Of a DNA stretch of 64,000 nt, positions 17,003 through 26,485 are shown in pieces. The stretch is taken from assembly GCF_030150285.1 (NCBI RefSeq), contig NZ_JASLGE010000089.1, forward strand, positions 1 to 64,000. The letters are read 5' to 3'. The DNA is from Pseudomonas sp. GTDB lineage: Bacteria > Pseudomonadota > Gammaproteobacteria > Pseudomonadales > Pseudomonadaceae. The stretch's first letter is position 1; each line of letters opens with the position of its first letter. Made by a program: the position numbers and the translations under genes. The notes under the pieces are model-generated. The model searched no databases. It was not told where the DNA came from and was given only the letters and a program-made list of their open reading frames with translations.

Positions 17003-17029
17003 CACGTCATTCACCGCCAATAACCCGAA

Positions 17030-17061
17030 GGGCTTCACTGCCCTTCAGGGCGGTGAAGCCC
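17030..17061 (+). repeat. Hairpin before the gene at 17080
   Basis: GGGCTTCAC and GTGAAGCCC are perfect 9-base complements, with a second stem CCCT/AGGG in the loop. Ends 18 bp before the ATG and next to the ribosome site. Confidence 0.8.
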
Positions 17062-17079
17062 TCCACTCTGGAGGTTCAC

Positions 17080-17679
17080 ATGCCCAACCCTACCCCGCTC
17101 TTCCCCATTGAGGAGTGCCCCGACCTGTTTGTCGACGCGTGCGCGTGCGATGAGCAGCGCAATCTGGTCTTTCTCTCCGCCTGGGGCCGCGACACGGCGC
17201 TGCAGGAGTTTCTGGCCAGGCTCACACTCGGCTCATCCGAAAACGGTCTGGATCAATTTCATATCGTGGCCGACGGCCGCAGTCTTCCGGTATTTCCTAA
17301 CACCGACTTGCTGGAAAAACGCACCACACGGCAGTTTCGCGGCACCTTGTTCGGGAGCCTGCTGCATCTGTGGCTGTTCGACCGGCGCTGCGTTCAACCT
17401 GACCGCGCAAACCACTTCGCTTACGCCCTGCTTGAAAACGGGCAATCCCCTTATCAACGGCTTTGGCCACTGATCACCGAAACCTGCCCGTTACCGCTTC
17501 TGCCGCACTGGCGTGAACCGGTTATGGACGTCCTGACCCGACACGACATGTTGCAGCCCCTTCCAGGGACGTCAGGCCCACTCACAGCCTGGCGTTTATC
17601 GCTGCAACTCGACGTGCTTGAACCTTCCTTGGGCGATTTGATTCGCGCGGGACACCTCACTACTCACGCTCAATCCTGA
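17080..17679 (+). CDS. Unknown ICE housekeeping protein, 199 residues
   Basis: 199-residue soluble protein, not recognised by family. It is rich in Leu, Trp and Arg and probably helical; motifs such as GRDTALQEFLARLTLGSSENGLDQF and RGTLFGSLLHLWLFDRR are seen. The start at ATG 17080 has GGAGG six bases upstream; a GTG at 17053 lies within the hairpin and is rejected. It is followed after 20 bp by the methyltransferase gene, so the two are likely co-expressed. Confidence 0.7.
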   Translation: MPNPTPLFPIEECPDLFVDACACDEQRNLVFLSAWGRDTALQEFLARLTLGSSENGLDQFHIVADGRSLPVFPNTDLLEKRTTRQFRGTLFGSLLHLWLFDRRCVQPDRANHFAYALLENGQSPYQRLWPLITETCPLPLLPHWREPVMDVLTRHDMLQPLPGTSGPLTAWRLSLQLDVLEPSLGDLIRAGHLTTHAQS

Positions 17680-17702
17680 GCCTTCAAACAGGGGGCCCTA
17701 TC

Positions 17703-19139
17703 ATGGCTTTGATGTTTACGCGCCTGGCGCACAATTTCGCCCGCAACGGCTATTACCCCACCGACGAAACCACACTGGAACGCGTGTTGCTGGCTTTAGC
17801 GCCCTCTCCGAACGGCAAAATGCGGATCTTTGACCCGTGTGCCGGCGAAGGTGCCGCACTGGCCGAAACCGCCCATGCACTGGGACGTGACCGCGTAGAG
17901 ACTTACGCGGTCGAGTACGACCAGGAACGTGCAGAGCACTGCAAAACACTGCTTGATCGCGTGTTGCACAGCGACCTGATGGACACCCTCATCAGCCGCC
18001 AGTCCTTCGGGCTGCTGTGGCTCAACCCACCTTACGGAGACTTGGTCAGCGACCATTGCGGTGCTTCACAGTACCAAGGCAACGGTCGCCAACGACTGGA
18101 GAAAGCGTTCTATCAACGGGCGCTTCCTCTGCTGCAATACGGCGGCGTGCTGGTGTTTATCGTCCCGTACTCTGTGCTGGACGACGAACTGTGCGGCTGG
18201 TTGTGCAGCCACTTCACTGAGCTGCGGATCTACAGCGCGTCTGATCCGACCTTCAAACAAGTGGTGATATTCGGCATCCGCATTCGACGCCAGGATCTGG
18301 CCCGACCACAAGACGTCAAATACACCCGCGCCCGCCTTCAGGCGATTGGCACGGGGGCATTAACGGCAGAAGCGTTACCCGAAAACTGGCCGCGGGAGCC
18401 CTACAGAGTCTTGTCGGCGACCACAGAGCTGGAACACTTTTACCGCATCACACTGGAACCGGAGCAATTGAGCCAAGAGGTCAAACGGCTGCGTGGCTTA
18501 TGGCCGGACTTCACCCTGCACTTTGGTCAAAGCGGCATACCACCAAGGCCACCTGTACGCAAACTGTCGAGCTGGCACCTGGCGTTAGCTTTGGCTGCCG
18601 GGGCGATATCGGGGGTTGTCACCTCAAAAAATGGGCGCGTTTTAGTGCTCAAGGGCGACACCTACAAAGACAAGGTCCGCAAGACTGAGTTTACCGAAGA
18701 CCAGGACGGCAACGTCTCCGAGGTCTGCATCCTGACGGATCGTTTCGTGCCCATTATCCGGGCATGGGACATGACGTCAGACTCACCTGAACTTGGACGT
18801 GTCATCACCATCAGCTCCTCGGCCGACACGCCAGCCCAGCCTGATGAGCCACACCCGACGGCCTCGCTATTTGAGCCCGGACGTTTGGTAATGACTCAGG
18901 GCGTTGCTGAACTGGCGGATAAAGACACTCTCGACGTAACCCATTACCTCAAACGTCACTTTGCGGGCGACTGGGGCGACCTCGAGTATTACGACCGGAC
19001 CAGTAACCAACACGCGTTGGCAAACGGAGGTCGCTTGCTCTCCAGATACACCCTAGACGATGACCTCGAACCTGAACTCTGGATCATCACCGAAGCCGAC
19101 CGAAGTGCAACCACCGTGTTGCTGCCATCGGAATACTGA
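17703..19139 (+). CDS. DNA methyltransferase-like protein (DUF6094 type)
   Basis: 478 residues. The N-terminal half has a Rossmann SAM-binding motif (FDPCAGEGAALAE, about 42-54) and the N6-adenine type catalytic motif NPPYGD (about 108-113). This matches the DUF6094 proteins found in pKLC102-like ICEs. The C-terminal half is of unknown fold. No target-recognition domain is obvious, so it may protect the element from host restriction or have another RNA/DNA target. AGGGGG lies 7 bases before the ATG. The helicase gene follows after a 99-bp gap with a hairpin. Confidence 0.82.
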   Translation: MALMFTRLAHNFARNGYYPTDETTLERVLLALAPSPNGKMRIFDPCAGEGAALAETAHALGRDRVETYAVEYDQERAEHCKTLLDRVLHSDLMDTLISRQSFGLLWLNPPYGDLVSDHCGASQYQGNGRQRLEKAFYQRALPLLQYGGVLVFIVPYSVLDDELCGWLCSHFTELRIYSASDPTFKQVVIFGIRIRRQDLARPQDVKYTRARLQAIGTGALTAEALPENWPREPYRVLSATTELEHFYRITLEPEQLSQEVKRLRGLWPDFTLHFGQSGIPPRPPVRKLSSWHLALALAAGAISGVVTSKNGRVLVLKGDTYKDKVRKTEFTEDQDGNVSEVCILTDRFVPIIRAWDMTSDSPELGRVITISSSADTPAQPDEPHPTASLFEPGRLVMTQGVAELADKDTLDVTHYLKRHFAGDWGDLEYYDRTSNQHALANGGRLLSRYTLDDDLEPELWIITEADRSATTVLLPSEY

Positions 19140-19165
19140 CCTACCACGCCTATCCGGCACTTCCT

Positions 19166-19199
19166 CACCCACAGGGTATTCACCATACCCGCCGGGGTG
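19166..19199 (+). repeat. Hairpin before the helicase gene
   Basis: Inner stem GGGTAT/ATACCC and outer stem CACCC/GGGTG; ends 39 bp before the ATG at 19239. Confidence 0.75.
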
Positions 19200-19238
19200 T
19201 CGTGCATGCCCTGTTTCACCCTTCCCGGAGAAACACCC

Positions 19239-21491
19239 ATGAACGACTTGCCCCAAGGCTTTACCCAAGCCCCTCTCTCAACCCTGTCCATTGGCCTGAC
19301 TGATTTCATCAACGAGTTCGGCGATGAACTACTCGACTCCCTCAACCGCTCCAACCCGCCGGTCTACGCCGGACACTTGAACCCTGCACGCCAACGGGTA
19401 ATGGACGGCCTCAAACGCCAACCGTTTCCCGCACAGGCCGAGGTGGTTCAAGCCGTCGCTGCCTTGCTGCTCGATCGCAATGAACAGGCCGCCATCATCA
19501 ACGCCGAAATGGGCACCGGTAAAACCATGATGGCCATCGCCACTGCAGCCGTGCTGCACAGCGAAGGTTATCGCCGCACGCTGGTCATTGCGCCGCCGCA
19601 CCTGGTCTACAAGTGGCGACGCGAGATCCTTGAAACCCTACCGGATGCTCGGGTTTGGGTACTGAACGGGCCCGATACCCTGGTCAAACTCCTCACGTTG
19701 CGCGATCAACTGGGCGATGCCTACGACGGGCGACAAGAGTTCTTTATCCTGGGGCGCGTGCGCATGCGGATGGGGTTCCACTGGCGTCCAGCCTGTTGGC
19801 CTCGTCGTACTGGCGGGGGTCATCACCTTGCAAGCTGCTCCAACTGCGGCCGCGTACTTGAAGACCAGGACAGTCAACGGATCACTGTCGAAGCCTTTAA
19901 CCAAGAAGAACGCCGACGAAATTGCCCTCATTGCCAAAGCCCACTGTGGACGCTGATGCGTCCGGGCAAAGCTGAAAACGGCACTCGTCGGGCAACCATC
20001 CTCAAATCAATGTGCCGTATTCCGACCATTGGCCCGATACGCGCCGACCGCTTGCTGAACGATTTCGGGGAGGATTTTCTCGCCTCGATGCTGATCGACA
20101 ATGTCAGCGAATTTATCAACCTGATGGACGCCCAAGGCCACTTCATCTTCAACGACCGCCAGGCCAAACGCATGGAACGCGCCATGGCCAACATCGAGTT
20201 CGGTTTTGGCGAAGGCGGTTACCAACCCACCGAGTTCATCAAGCGCTACCTGCCTGATGGCTACTTCGACCTGCTGGTCGTAGACGAAGGACACGAGTAC
20301 AAAAACAGTGGCTCTGCTCAAGGCCAGGCCATGGGCGTATTGGCAGCCAAAGCGCGTAAAACCGTCTTGCTGACCGGCACCTTGATGGGCGGCTACGCCG
20401 ACGACCTGTTCTACCTCCTGTTCCGCATCCTCACACGCAGCATGATCGAGGACGGCTACAGACCTAACGCACGCGGCAGCATGGCCCCCTCGGCCATGTC
20501 ATTTATGCGCGACCACGGGGTGTTGAAAGACATCTACACCGAGCGAGACAACCAATCGCACAAAACCGCCAAAGGCAAAAAACTCTCGGTACGCACGGTA
20601 AAAGCCCCCGGCTTCGGCCCCAAAGGCATTCACCGCTACGTGCTCCCCTTTACCGTGTTTCTCAAGCTCAAAGACATCGGCGGCAACATCCTGCCGACCT
20701 ACCAAGAGGAATTCATCGACATCGCCATGTCGACAACACAGGCCTCGGCCTACCAGCAACTGGCGGGCAAACTCACCGCAGAACTGCGTCAGGCACTGGC
20801 TCGTCGAGACACCACCCTTCTAGGCGTGGTACTCAACGTGCTTCTGGCCTGGCCGGACTGCTGCTTCCGACCGGAAATCATCAAACATCCACGCAGCAAA
20901 GACACGCTGGCCTTTGTGCCCGCGCTATTTGCGGATGAAGACATAATGCCCAAGGAACAGGCGTTACTCGACCTCTGCCTCACGGAAAAAGCCAAGGGCC
21001 GCAAGGTCCTGGCCTACACCGTCTACAGCGGCACCCGCGACACCACCGCACGCCTGAAACGGTTGCTGGAACAGGCCGGACTGAAGGTAGCAGTGTTGAG
21101 AGCGTCAGTGGATACCGCCAGACGCGAGGATTGGATACTCGACCAGGTAGACCGAGGGATCGACGTGCTGATCACCAACCCGGAGCTGGTAAAGACTGGA
21201 TTGGACCTGCTCGACTTTTCCACCATTGCCTTTCTGCAGACCGGTTACAACGTCTACACGTTGCAACAGGCGGCACGAAGGTCATGGCGGATAGGGCAAA
21301 AGCACCCGGTGCGCGTGATCTTTTTTGGCTATGCCGGCAGCTCGCAGATGACCTGCCTGCAGTTGATGGCCAAGAAGATTGCGGTAGCGCAGAGCACGTC
21401 AGGAGATGTGCCCGAGTCAGGGCTGGACTCGCTGAATCAGGATGGGGATTCGGTGGAAATGGCGTTGGCGCGGCAGTTGATTGGGATGTAA
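19239..21491 (+). CDS. SNF2-like superfamily 2 helicase
   Basis: 750 residues. Walker A is MGTGKT near residue 90, motif II is VDEGHEY near 347, and motif III is LLTGTLMGG. The C-terminal RecA domain has TNPELVKTGLDLLDF and QAARRSWRIGQ (motif VI), which is characteristic of SNF2-type translocases. A CSNC...CPHC zinc-knuckle insert lies near residues 200-235. The family is conserved in ICEs of this class next to the DUF6094 methyltransferase and probably remodels nucleoprotein during ICE replication or transfer. The start at 19239 has CGGAG 8 bases upstream. Ends in a clear terminator. Confidence 0.88.
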   Translation: MNDLPQGFTQAPLSTLSIGLTDFINEFGDELLDSLNRSNPPVYAGHLNPARQRVMDGLKRQPFPAQAEVVQAVAALLLDRNEQAAIINAEMGTGKTMMAIATAAVLHSEGYRRTLVIAPPHLVYKWRREILETLPDARVWVLNGPDTLVKLLTLRDQLGDAYDGRQEFFILGRVRMRMGFHWRPACWPRRTGGGHHLASCSNCGRVLEDQDSQRITVEAFNQEERRRNCPHCQSPLWTLMRPGKAENGTRRATILKSMCRIPTIGPIRADRLLNDFGEDFLASMLIDNVSEFINLMDAQGHFIFNDRQAKRMERAMANIEFGFGEGGYQPTEFIKRYLPDGYFDLLVVDEGHEYKNSGSAQGQAMGVLAAKARKTVLLTGTLMGGYADDLFYLLFRILTRSMIEDGYRPNARGSMAPSAMSFMRDHGVLKDIYTERDNQSHKTAKGKKLSVRTVKAPGFGPKGIHRYVLPFTVFLKLKDIGGNILPTYQEEFIDIAMSTTQASAYQQLAGKLTAELRQALARRDTTLLGVVLNVLLAWPDCCFRPEIIKHPRSKDTLAFVPALFADEDIMPKEQALLDLCLTEKAKGRKVLAYTVYSGTRDTTARLKRLLEQAGLKVAVLRASVDTARREDWILDQVDRGIDVLITNPELVKTGLDLLDFSTIAFLQTGYNVYTLQQAARRSWRIGQKHPVRVIFFGYAGSSQMTCLQLMAKKIAVAQSTSGDVPESGLDSLNQDGDSVEMALARQLIGM

Positions 21492-21494
21492 GGG

Positions 21495-21523
21495 ATGGCC
21501 ACCCTTTGGGGTGGCCATTATTT
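21495..21523 (+). terminator. Terminator of the housekeeping block
   Basis: ATGGCCACCC, loop TTTG, GGGTGGCCAT, then TATTT; begins three bases after the helicase stop. Confidence 0.8.
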
Positions 21524-21599
21524 ATGCGCATCGCTCGGCTGGCACTCTACGCAACATTATCAATTCAAGTCACCCATTGATCGGGTATCGGCTACCTAG

Positions 21600-21803
21600 C
21601 TATTGATCCCTTCGTAAGAACCTCAACGGATCACTGAGTTTGGCCTGTGCTGCAGCATAAGCAGCTTTGAGATCTAGGGTCTGATCGGACGAGAGATCAG
21701 GCTTGTGACGCTCCCAAATCGCCAGACCTTCTTGAATCCGATGTTCGTCTTGGAAGCAATCGGTGATGGCCTTGATAACGGTGTCGCTGACTGAGATGTG
21801 CAT
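21600..21803 (-). CDS. Possible small protein, 67 residues, unknown
   Basis: Reverse-strand ORF reading MHISVSDTVIKAITDCFQDE and ending LSDPLRFLRRDQ. The sequence is protein-like (helical, balanced composition), but the ribosome site is weak and no family is recognised. The surrounding stretch 21524-22214 has no other supported gene; a second reverse ORF at 21860-22066 looked like chance. Confidence 0.35.
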   Translation of the reverse strand: MHISVSDTVIKAITDCFQDEHRIQEGLAIWERHKPDLSSDQTLDLKAAYAAAQAKLSDPLRFLRRDQ

Positions 21804-22214
21804 AGGTCAATATCGGCTCGTTGTTGGTGAACCATTAACGCATCACGACTGCGGCTCTGTCATGAGATCCTGAGATCGACGTTTGCCGAGGATGTATAGC
21901 TGTGTTCTGAACCCGTAATAGTATGGTCTGGGAAATGCTTTCCAAAACGGTGTAATTCAGGTGCGGAACAAACGACCGTGAGCCCGCTTCCTAACTGGCT
22001 GCGCTTCAGCCGTGTCAGACCGGCATAAACCAACGCTAGGCTTTGGGCTTTGGGCGTTGGCCGCATCTGTTACATAGACCACCAGAAGACGGGACTACTA
22101 TCCCTTAAAGCTATGCAAGGTGGTTACTTGGTCATCTGACACCTCGTTCTGGCGAGCATTCTCGCCTAAAAGGGTGTCCTGTTTCATTTAGAACACTACA
22201 CCCTCAGATCTCTC

Positions 22215-22242
22215 TTGAAATCGAGGCAAATGACCTTAATAT
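22215..22242 (+). promoter_or_regulatory. Probable sigma-70 promoter of the CBASS operon
   Basis: TTGAAA, 16-base spacer, TAATAT, 58 bp before the first start codon, in an AT-rich stretch. Confidence 0.6.
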
Positions 22243-22299
22243 GATCTTATCTGGCCATCATTATTTTCAATCATGGGTGTTTCTCGGGGTTAGGTCGAA

Positions 22300-23454
22300 A
22301 TGGCAGAACATGAAGACGCTAAGCCCGCGAGCGGGCGCTTTAACACAAATGATGAGACTAAGCGGATCGTATGGATACAGAGCGCCGGTCATTGTGAACT
22401 GTGTGGCACAGATCTAACGTTCGACTATCGTGCCGGCAAACCAATGAAATGGGGCGAAGTGGCGCATATCCTACCAGCCAGCCCCAAAGGTCCTCGGGGA
22501 CGCGCAGATCATGACGCTGAGGCACACACAAACGATACCGCTAACCTGATGCTCCTGTGCCCAGGCTGTCATGATAAAATTGATCGTGACGGAGATGGTT
22601 ATCCTGAAAATGATTTGAGTGGTTTACACCAAGCGTATCTGGAACGCATCCGACTCGCCGCAACGACCCCCGATGGTGGCAGAGCCATTCCTCTCATTGT
22701 CCAGAGTCAGCATTTCCAGACGATCAACGATATTCCCGTTCGCGATCTGTTGACTGCGATGTCCGCCGAGGGATTAACCGCCTTCGATCAAGGCATCAAA
22801 ATCACCTTCGCTGCGCCTGGACCACGTGGCAGGGACACTACCTATTGGCAGAACGTCAAAGACAGCGTCCAGTATGAACTGGAGCAGCAACTCAAGCGTC
22901 GCGGCGGCACCTATGGCGACTCGCCCGCGTTAGCACTAGTAGGTTTGGCCGATATCCCTGCTTTGATGATGTTGGGCCAGAGTATCGGCGACCGTTCCAA
23001 ACGCTTAATCTTCTCTTTTCACCGCGAGCATCTTTTGCGTTGGCCCAATCAGTCTGCTGAGCCGCCTGATTTTCTGTTTACGCCTCCACCCAACGGCGAT
23101 GGCCCACTGGCGTTGGTGCTTTCCATTTCTGCGCAAGTTCCAGTTCGCGACGTGACTGACGCTCTACCCGGCGCATGTATTGCAGAGCTGTCGATCCCAG
23201 AACCAAGCTACGCGATGGTACAGAACCGTCGGGTGATTCATGCCTTTCGCGACGCACTTCAAATACGACTGAGCCAGCTTGAGGCTCTGACTCCTGACCC
23301 TATCCACGTCTTCGCCGCAATTCCCGCAGCATTGGCGATCGAGTTTGGCGCGTTGCTCACAACAGAGCATCAACATACGTACCTGATCTTCGATCGGGAC
23401 AAAGAAAACCAAGGTCGGTTTACGCAAACACTGCAATTAGGCCCCACGGCCTAG
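22300..23454 (+). CDS. cap5: Cap5, HNH-SAVED effector nuclease of CBASS
   Basis: 384 residues. The N-terminal HNH nuclease domain (about 20-115) shows CELC, the EVAHILP histidine block, then NLMLLCPGCHDKIDRD. The C-terminal SAVED domain (about 190-380) ends with HVFAAIPAALAIEFGALL and a TYLIFDRD segment, which binds the cyclic dinucleotide. Known Cap5 proteins, including one from P. syringae, assemble on the signal molecule and degrade DNA non-specifically, killing the infected cell. It is the first gene of the operon; cdnG follows after 12 bases. Confidence 0.9.
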   Translation: MAEHEDAKPASGRFNTNDETKRIVWIQSAGHCELCGTDLTFDYRAGKPMKWGEVAHILPASPKGPRGRADHDAEAHTNDTANLMLLCPGCHDKIDRDGDGYPENDLSGLHQAYLERIRLAATTPDGGRAIPLIVQSQHFQTINDIPVRDLLTAMSAEGLTAFDQGIKITFAAPGPRGRDTTYWQNVKDSVQYELEQQLKRRGGTYGDSPALALVGLADIPALMMLGQSIGDRSKRLIFSFHREHLLRWPNQSAEPPDFLFTPPPNGDGPLALVLSISAQVPVRDVTDALPGACIAELSIPEPSYAMVQNRRVIHAFRDALQIRLSQLEALTPDPIHVFAAIPAALAIEFGALLTTEHQHTYLIFDRDKENQGRFTQTLQLGPTA

Positions 23455-23466
23455 GAGGCATAAGTA

Positions 23467-24717
23467 ATGCTATTGAGCAACGAACAGACCAAGCGCAGCA
23501 GTTGGGAATATTTTCTGCTTCGCGCCGCGCGGGAAATCTCGTTGTCGGAGGCACAGTACGAAAAAATCAATGATCGCTACTCCCAACTGGAAAAAATCCT
23601 CTCCGTTTCTGACAATCCCCTGCTCGCTGAGGCCCATATTTTCGTTCAAGGCTCTATGAGGCTGAAAACGACCATTAAGCCAATCCCCGGCGCGCCTGCG
23701 GATCTGGACACCATTGATGCGGACGCGATCATTTGGCTCCCTTATGCTCAAGGCGCTGGTGCTCAGGAAATTTTAGAAGCCATTGAAGAGCGCTTTCGGG
23801 AAGGCTCCCGCGTTCAGGAAGAAGTTAAGCAACTCCGTCGTGGCATTCGGGTCATTTATGCCGACGAAAATCCAGGTTTCCACATCGATATCACGCCTGC
23901 CCGCGCGATTAATGGAAATGGCGAAGCAAAAGGTGAGGGTAAGCTGGAAGTTCCGGATCGGGTCACAGGTTGGAAAGCAAGCAGCCCCATTCCTTACTCT
24001 AATTGGTTGCAGGTTGCTTCTGCCCAGGAAATCTTTCTGGAAAGCTTGGTGGTTGCCAAAAGCCAGCGGATGCTTGATGCAGCAACGCAAGATCCTTTGC
24101 CGCATTATCAGGATTACATCGATCAAGACCCTCTGCGCGCGACAATAAAGCTGCTTAAGCGGCATCGCGATGAATGGGCCATCAAGACAAAAAGCGCTGA
24201 TACTCGCCCCATATCTGCGATCATCACGACCTTGGCCACTCACGCATACTTGGATGTCGTAAAAGAGTCCAAGTCGAAACCTTTGGCACCGCTCGATGCA
24301 ATTTTGGAAATCGTTCGCAGGATGCCGCAACATATTGCGCATAGAGGTAACGATTACTTCGTCTGCAACCCTGCTGATAACGGCGAAAACTTTGCAGAGA
24401 AGTGGAATAGACCCAGCGAGGGGCAAGGCTATCGTCAGGCATTTGCCAAGTGGCATGCGAACGCAAGTTCATCGGTGTCATTAGGCTTGGAAAGCTTTGA
24501 GTCCAATGATTCTTTTGCCGAGGCAGTGAAAAAGAACTTCGGTATTGCGCCAGCATTCATCACAGCAGTAAATAATGAGATACCAGCGAATTGGACGATG
24601 CCTGGTCGACCGGATGGCACTACTCGAAACTCGGCTTCGATGGGCTCGCTCTTCGGAGGGGCTAGCCTGGGTGAAACCTCTCAATCGAGCGTAAAGCCAG
24701 TTGGACGCCTTGGCTGA
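23467..24717 (+). CDS. cdnG: CD-NTase, probably CdnG (CBASS signal synthase)
   Basis: 416 residues. The nucleotidyltransferase site is QGS at 61-63, D84-A-D86 (TIDADAIIW) and D141 (FHIDITPA). Such enzymes make cyclic di- or trinucleotides on phage infection; the Cap5-paired CdnG of P. syringae is reported to make 3',2'-cGAMP, so that product is likely here but not proven. The C-terminus ends in GRLG, a terminal glycine that Cap2 is known to join to target proteins in type II CBASS. AGGAGG lies nine bases before the ATG. The cap2 start lies within its last codons. Confidence 0.88.
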   Translation: MLLSNEQTKRSSWEYFLLRAAREISLSEAQYEKINDRYSQLEKILSVSDNPLLAEAHIFVQGSMRLKTTIKPIPGAPADLDTIDADAIIWLPYAQGAGAQEILEAIEERFREGSRVQEEVKQLRRGIRVIYADENPGFHIDITPARAINGNGEAKGEGKLEVPDRVTGWKASSPIPYSNWLQVASAQEIFLESLVVAKSQRMLDAATQDPLPHYQDYIDQDPLRATIKLLKRHRDEWAIKTKSADTRPISAIITTLATHAYLDVVKESKSKPLAPLDAILEIVRRMPQHIAHRGNDYFVCNPADNGENFAEKWNRPSEGQGYRQAFAKWHANASSSVSLGLESFESNDSFAEAVKKNFGIAPAFITAVNNEIPANWTMPGRPDGTTRNSASMGSLFGGASLGETSQSSVKPVGRLG

Positions 24718-26485
24718 TCCTATTAAGACACCATTGCAGCGCGGAATCGCCGCACTGCGAAATATCTTAGGTCATGATGCTGCCGATGCACTGCTCCAGC
24801 CCGCACCCATGCGGGCTGACGAAGCGGCGTGCTTTCACTTTCCCTTGCCCGTCGATTACACGGGTCACGAGCGGCGACTGCGTATTGGTTTCCCCTCCAA
24901 CTTCCCCCGTGGGCTTTTGCGGCTGAACGTCGAACCCTCCCCATGGTTGGTTTGGCCGCATGCCACCAAGTCAGGGCTTTGCCTTCATGGCTTTCAGGAG
25001 CGCCCAATTATGGGCTCCCCGGAGGTCGTTGTAGAGGACAGCCTTGCTCGCTTGGCCAAGATCGTTTCGTTATCCAAGATGGGATCAAGTCAGGCAACGC
25101 GCGATATCGAATTTCAAAATGAGATAACTACGTACTGGTCTTTTCAGCACGGTCAATCATTCCAAAACCTCTTACTTCTGGACCGACCTCAGGTTGCCTC
25201 GCAGTTGTTTGCTCTCAGCGATCCGCGCAGGGCTGTGCCATCCGGTCAGGAAACGGTTTGGCTAGCATCTAACATAGCTGCACTCAAATGGCATTACCGA
25301 CGGGTTGTCGGGCGCTCCACTGTAATTCGCGCGGCTGAATCTCCGGGTTTTTACGTCAAACTTCAAACTTATCCGGATATTCGTACCCCAGATCCAGAAA
25401 ATTTATTGCTGTGGCTTAAACCACATCTTCAACCAGACGATGCCGAGCAGTTGCTGACATGGTTTGAGCTGCACGGAACGTTGGCAAGCCGATGGATAGT
25501 CCTGGAGCTTCCAGGAGGGGCAGATGCTCCAACTTATTGCCTCAATGTACGCACGCTTGGTGTACAGCAAGAGCGGGGGGCAAAGTTTGGCTTGCGCACG
25601 GCGCGCCGCCGGCCAGCTATCACAGATGCACATCCTCCAGCGCTCGTCCGAGCAACTGCCTTGGATGTACTTGATCGTGCCTCCATTCTGTCCCGCGATA
25701 TAAGCGGCACTGTAAAGCACCTTGAAAATGCTCGGGTAGTTTGTGTAGGCGTTGGCTCGTTAGGCAGTGCGGTGGCAATACAATTAGCGCGATCCGGGGT
25801 CGGACACCTTACCCTCATCGATCCCGACACTTTGGTGTCAGCCAATCTAGGGAGGCACGTTCTGGGAGCGGATAGCCTAGGTAGACCGAAAGCCTCAGCG
25901 TTGAGAGACAAAATTCTTTTAGATCTTCCGACTACAGAATGCACCGCTTTTCCGACTTATGCCGAAGTAGTTATGAGCAGCAAACCAGAAGTATTCGATA
26001 CCGCAGATCTAGTGGTGATCACGACAGCAGACTGGGAATCGGAGGTCACTGTATGGCGAGCCAAATCCAGCGGTGTTACTTGGGGGTTGTTACAAGCCTG
26101 GAGCGAACCGTACACCCAAGTAGGCCATGCGCTATTCGCACCAGCCGGTACATTTGATGGCCGTCATTTGTTCACGGACATCGGAGATTTCCTACATAAA
26201 TTTACAGAGTGGCCGGGAGGGGGTGTTATTCCACTCCCCGCGTGTGGGGAGAGCTTCATCCCAGGCGGATCGCTGGGGATGACCAATATCGCCTCAATGG
26301 TGTCGCACACAGCTTTACGCGCATTGACCGGCAACATCGACAATGCAGTTTGGGTCAGCAGTATTTACAGACCTGAAGATGTGCCGAGCCTAGGAGGTCT
26401 ATACCATGGACCCAAACTGCCAGAGGGGGCGCAGCAAATTCTACTGGAGCGCGGATGGCCGGAACATATGGATGAAACGGCATGA
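24701..26485 (+). CDS. cap2: Cap2, E1-E2 ubiquitin-transferase-like protein of CBASS
   Basis: 594 residues. The N-terminal E2-like domain has its candidate catalytic Cys94 (SGLCLHGF). The E1-like ThiF domain (about 340 to the end) has the nucleotide motif VGVGSLGSAVA, DPDTL, the NLGRH motif, and a candidate catalytic Cys in PLPACGESFIPGG near residue 513. Cap2 joins the C-terminus of the CD-NTase to other molecules and primes it. No ATG fits; the TTG at 24701 inside the end of cdnG is the best start, which is typical for tight coupling. The stop overlaps cap3. Confidence 0.87.
   Translation: MDALADPIKTPLQRGIAALRNILGHDAADALLQPAPMRADEAACFHFPLPVDYTGHERRLRIGFPSNFPRGLLRLNVEPSPWLVWPHATKSGLCLHGFQERPIMGSPEVVVEDSLARLAKIVSLSKMGSSQATRDIEFQNEITTYWSFQHGQSFQNLLLLDRPQVASQLFALSDPRRAVPSGQETVWLASNIAALKWHYRRVVGRSTVIRAAESPGFYVKLQTYPDIRTPDPENLLLWLKPHLQPDDAEQLLTWFELHGTLASRWIVLELPGGADAPTYCLNVRTLGVQQERGAKFGLRTARRRPAITDAHPPALVRATALDVLDRASILSRDISGTVKHLENARVVCVGVGSLGSAVAIQLARSGVGHLTLIDPDTLVSANLGRHVLGADSLGRPKASALRDKILLDLPTTECTAFPTYAEVVMSSKPEVFDTADLVVITTADWESEVTVWRAKSSGVTWGLLQAWSEPYTQVGHALFAPAGTFDGRHLFTDIGDFLHKFTEWPGGGVIPLPACGESFIPGGSLGMTNIASMVSHTALRALTGNIDNAVWVSSIYRPEDVPSLGGLYHGPKLPEGAQQILLERGWPEHMDETA

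Noticed and set aside
21860..22066. Reverse-strand ORF of 68 codons
   Set aside because: No ribosome site, unusual composition, no family resemblance; likely chance.
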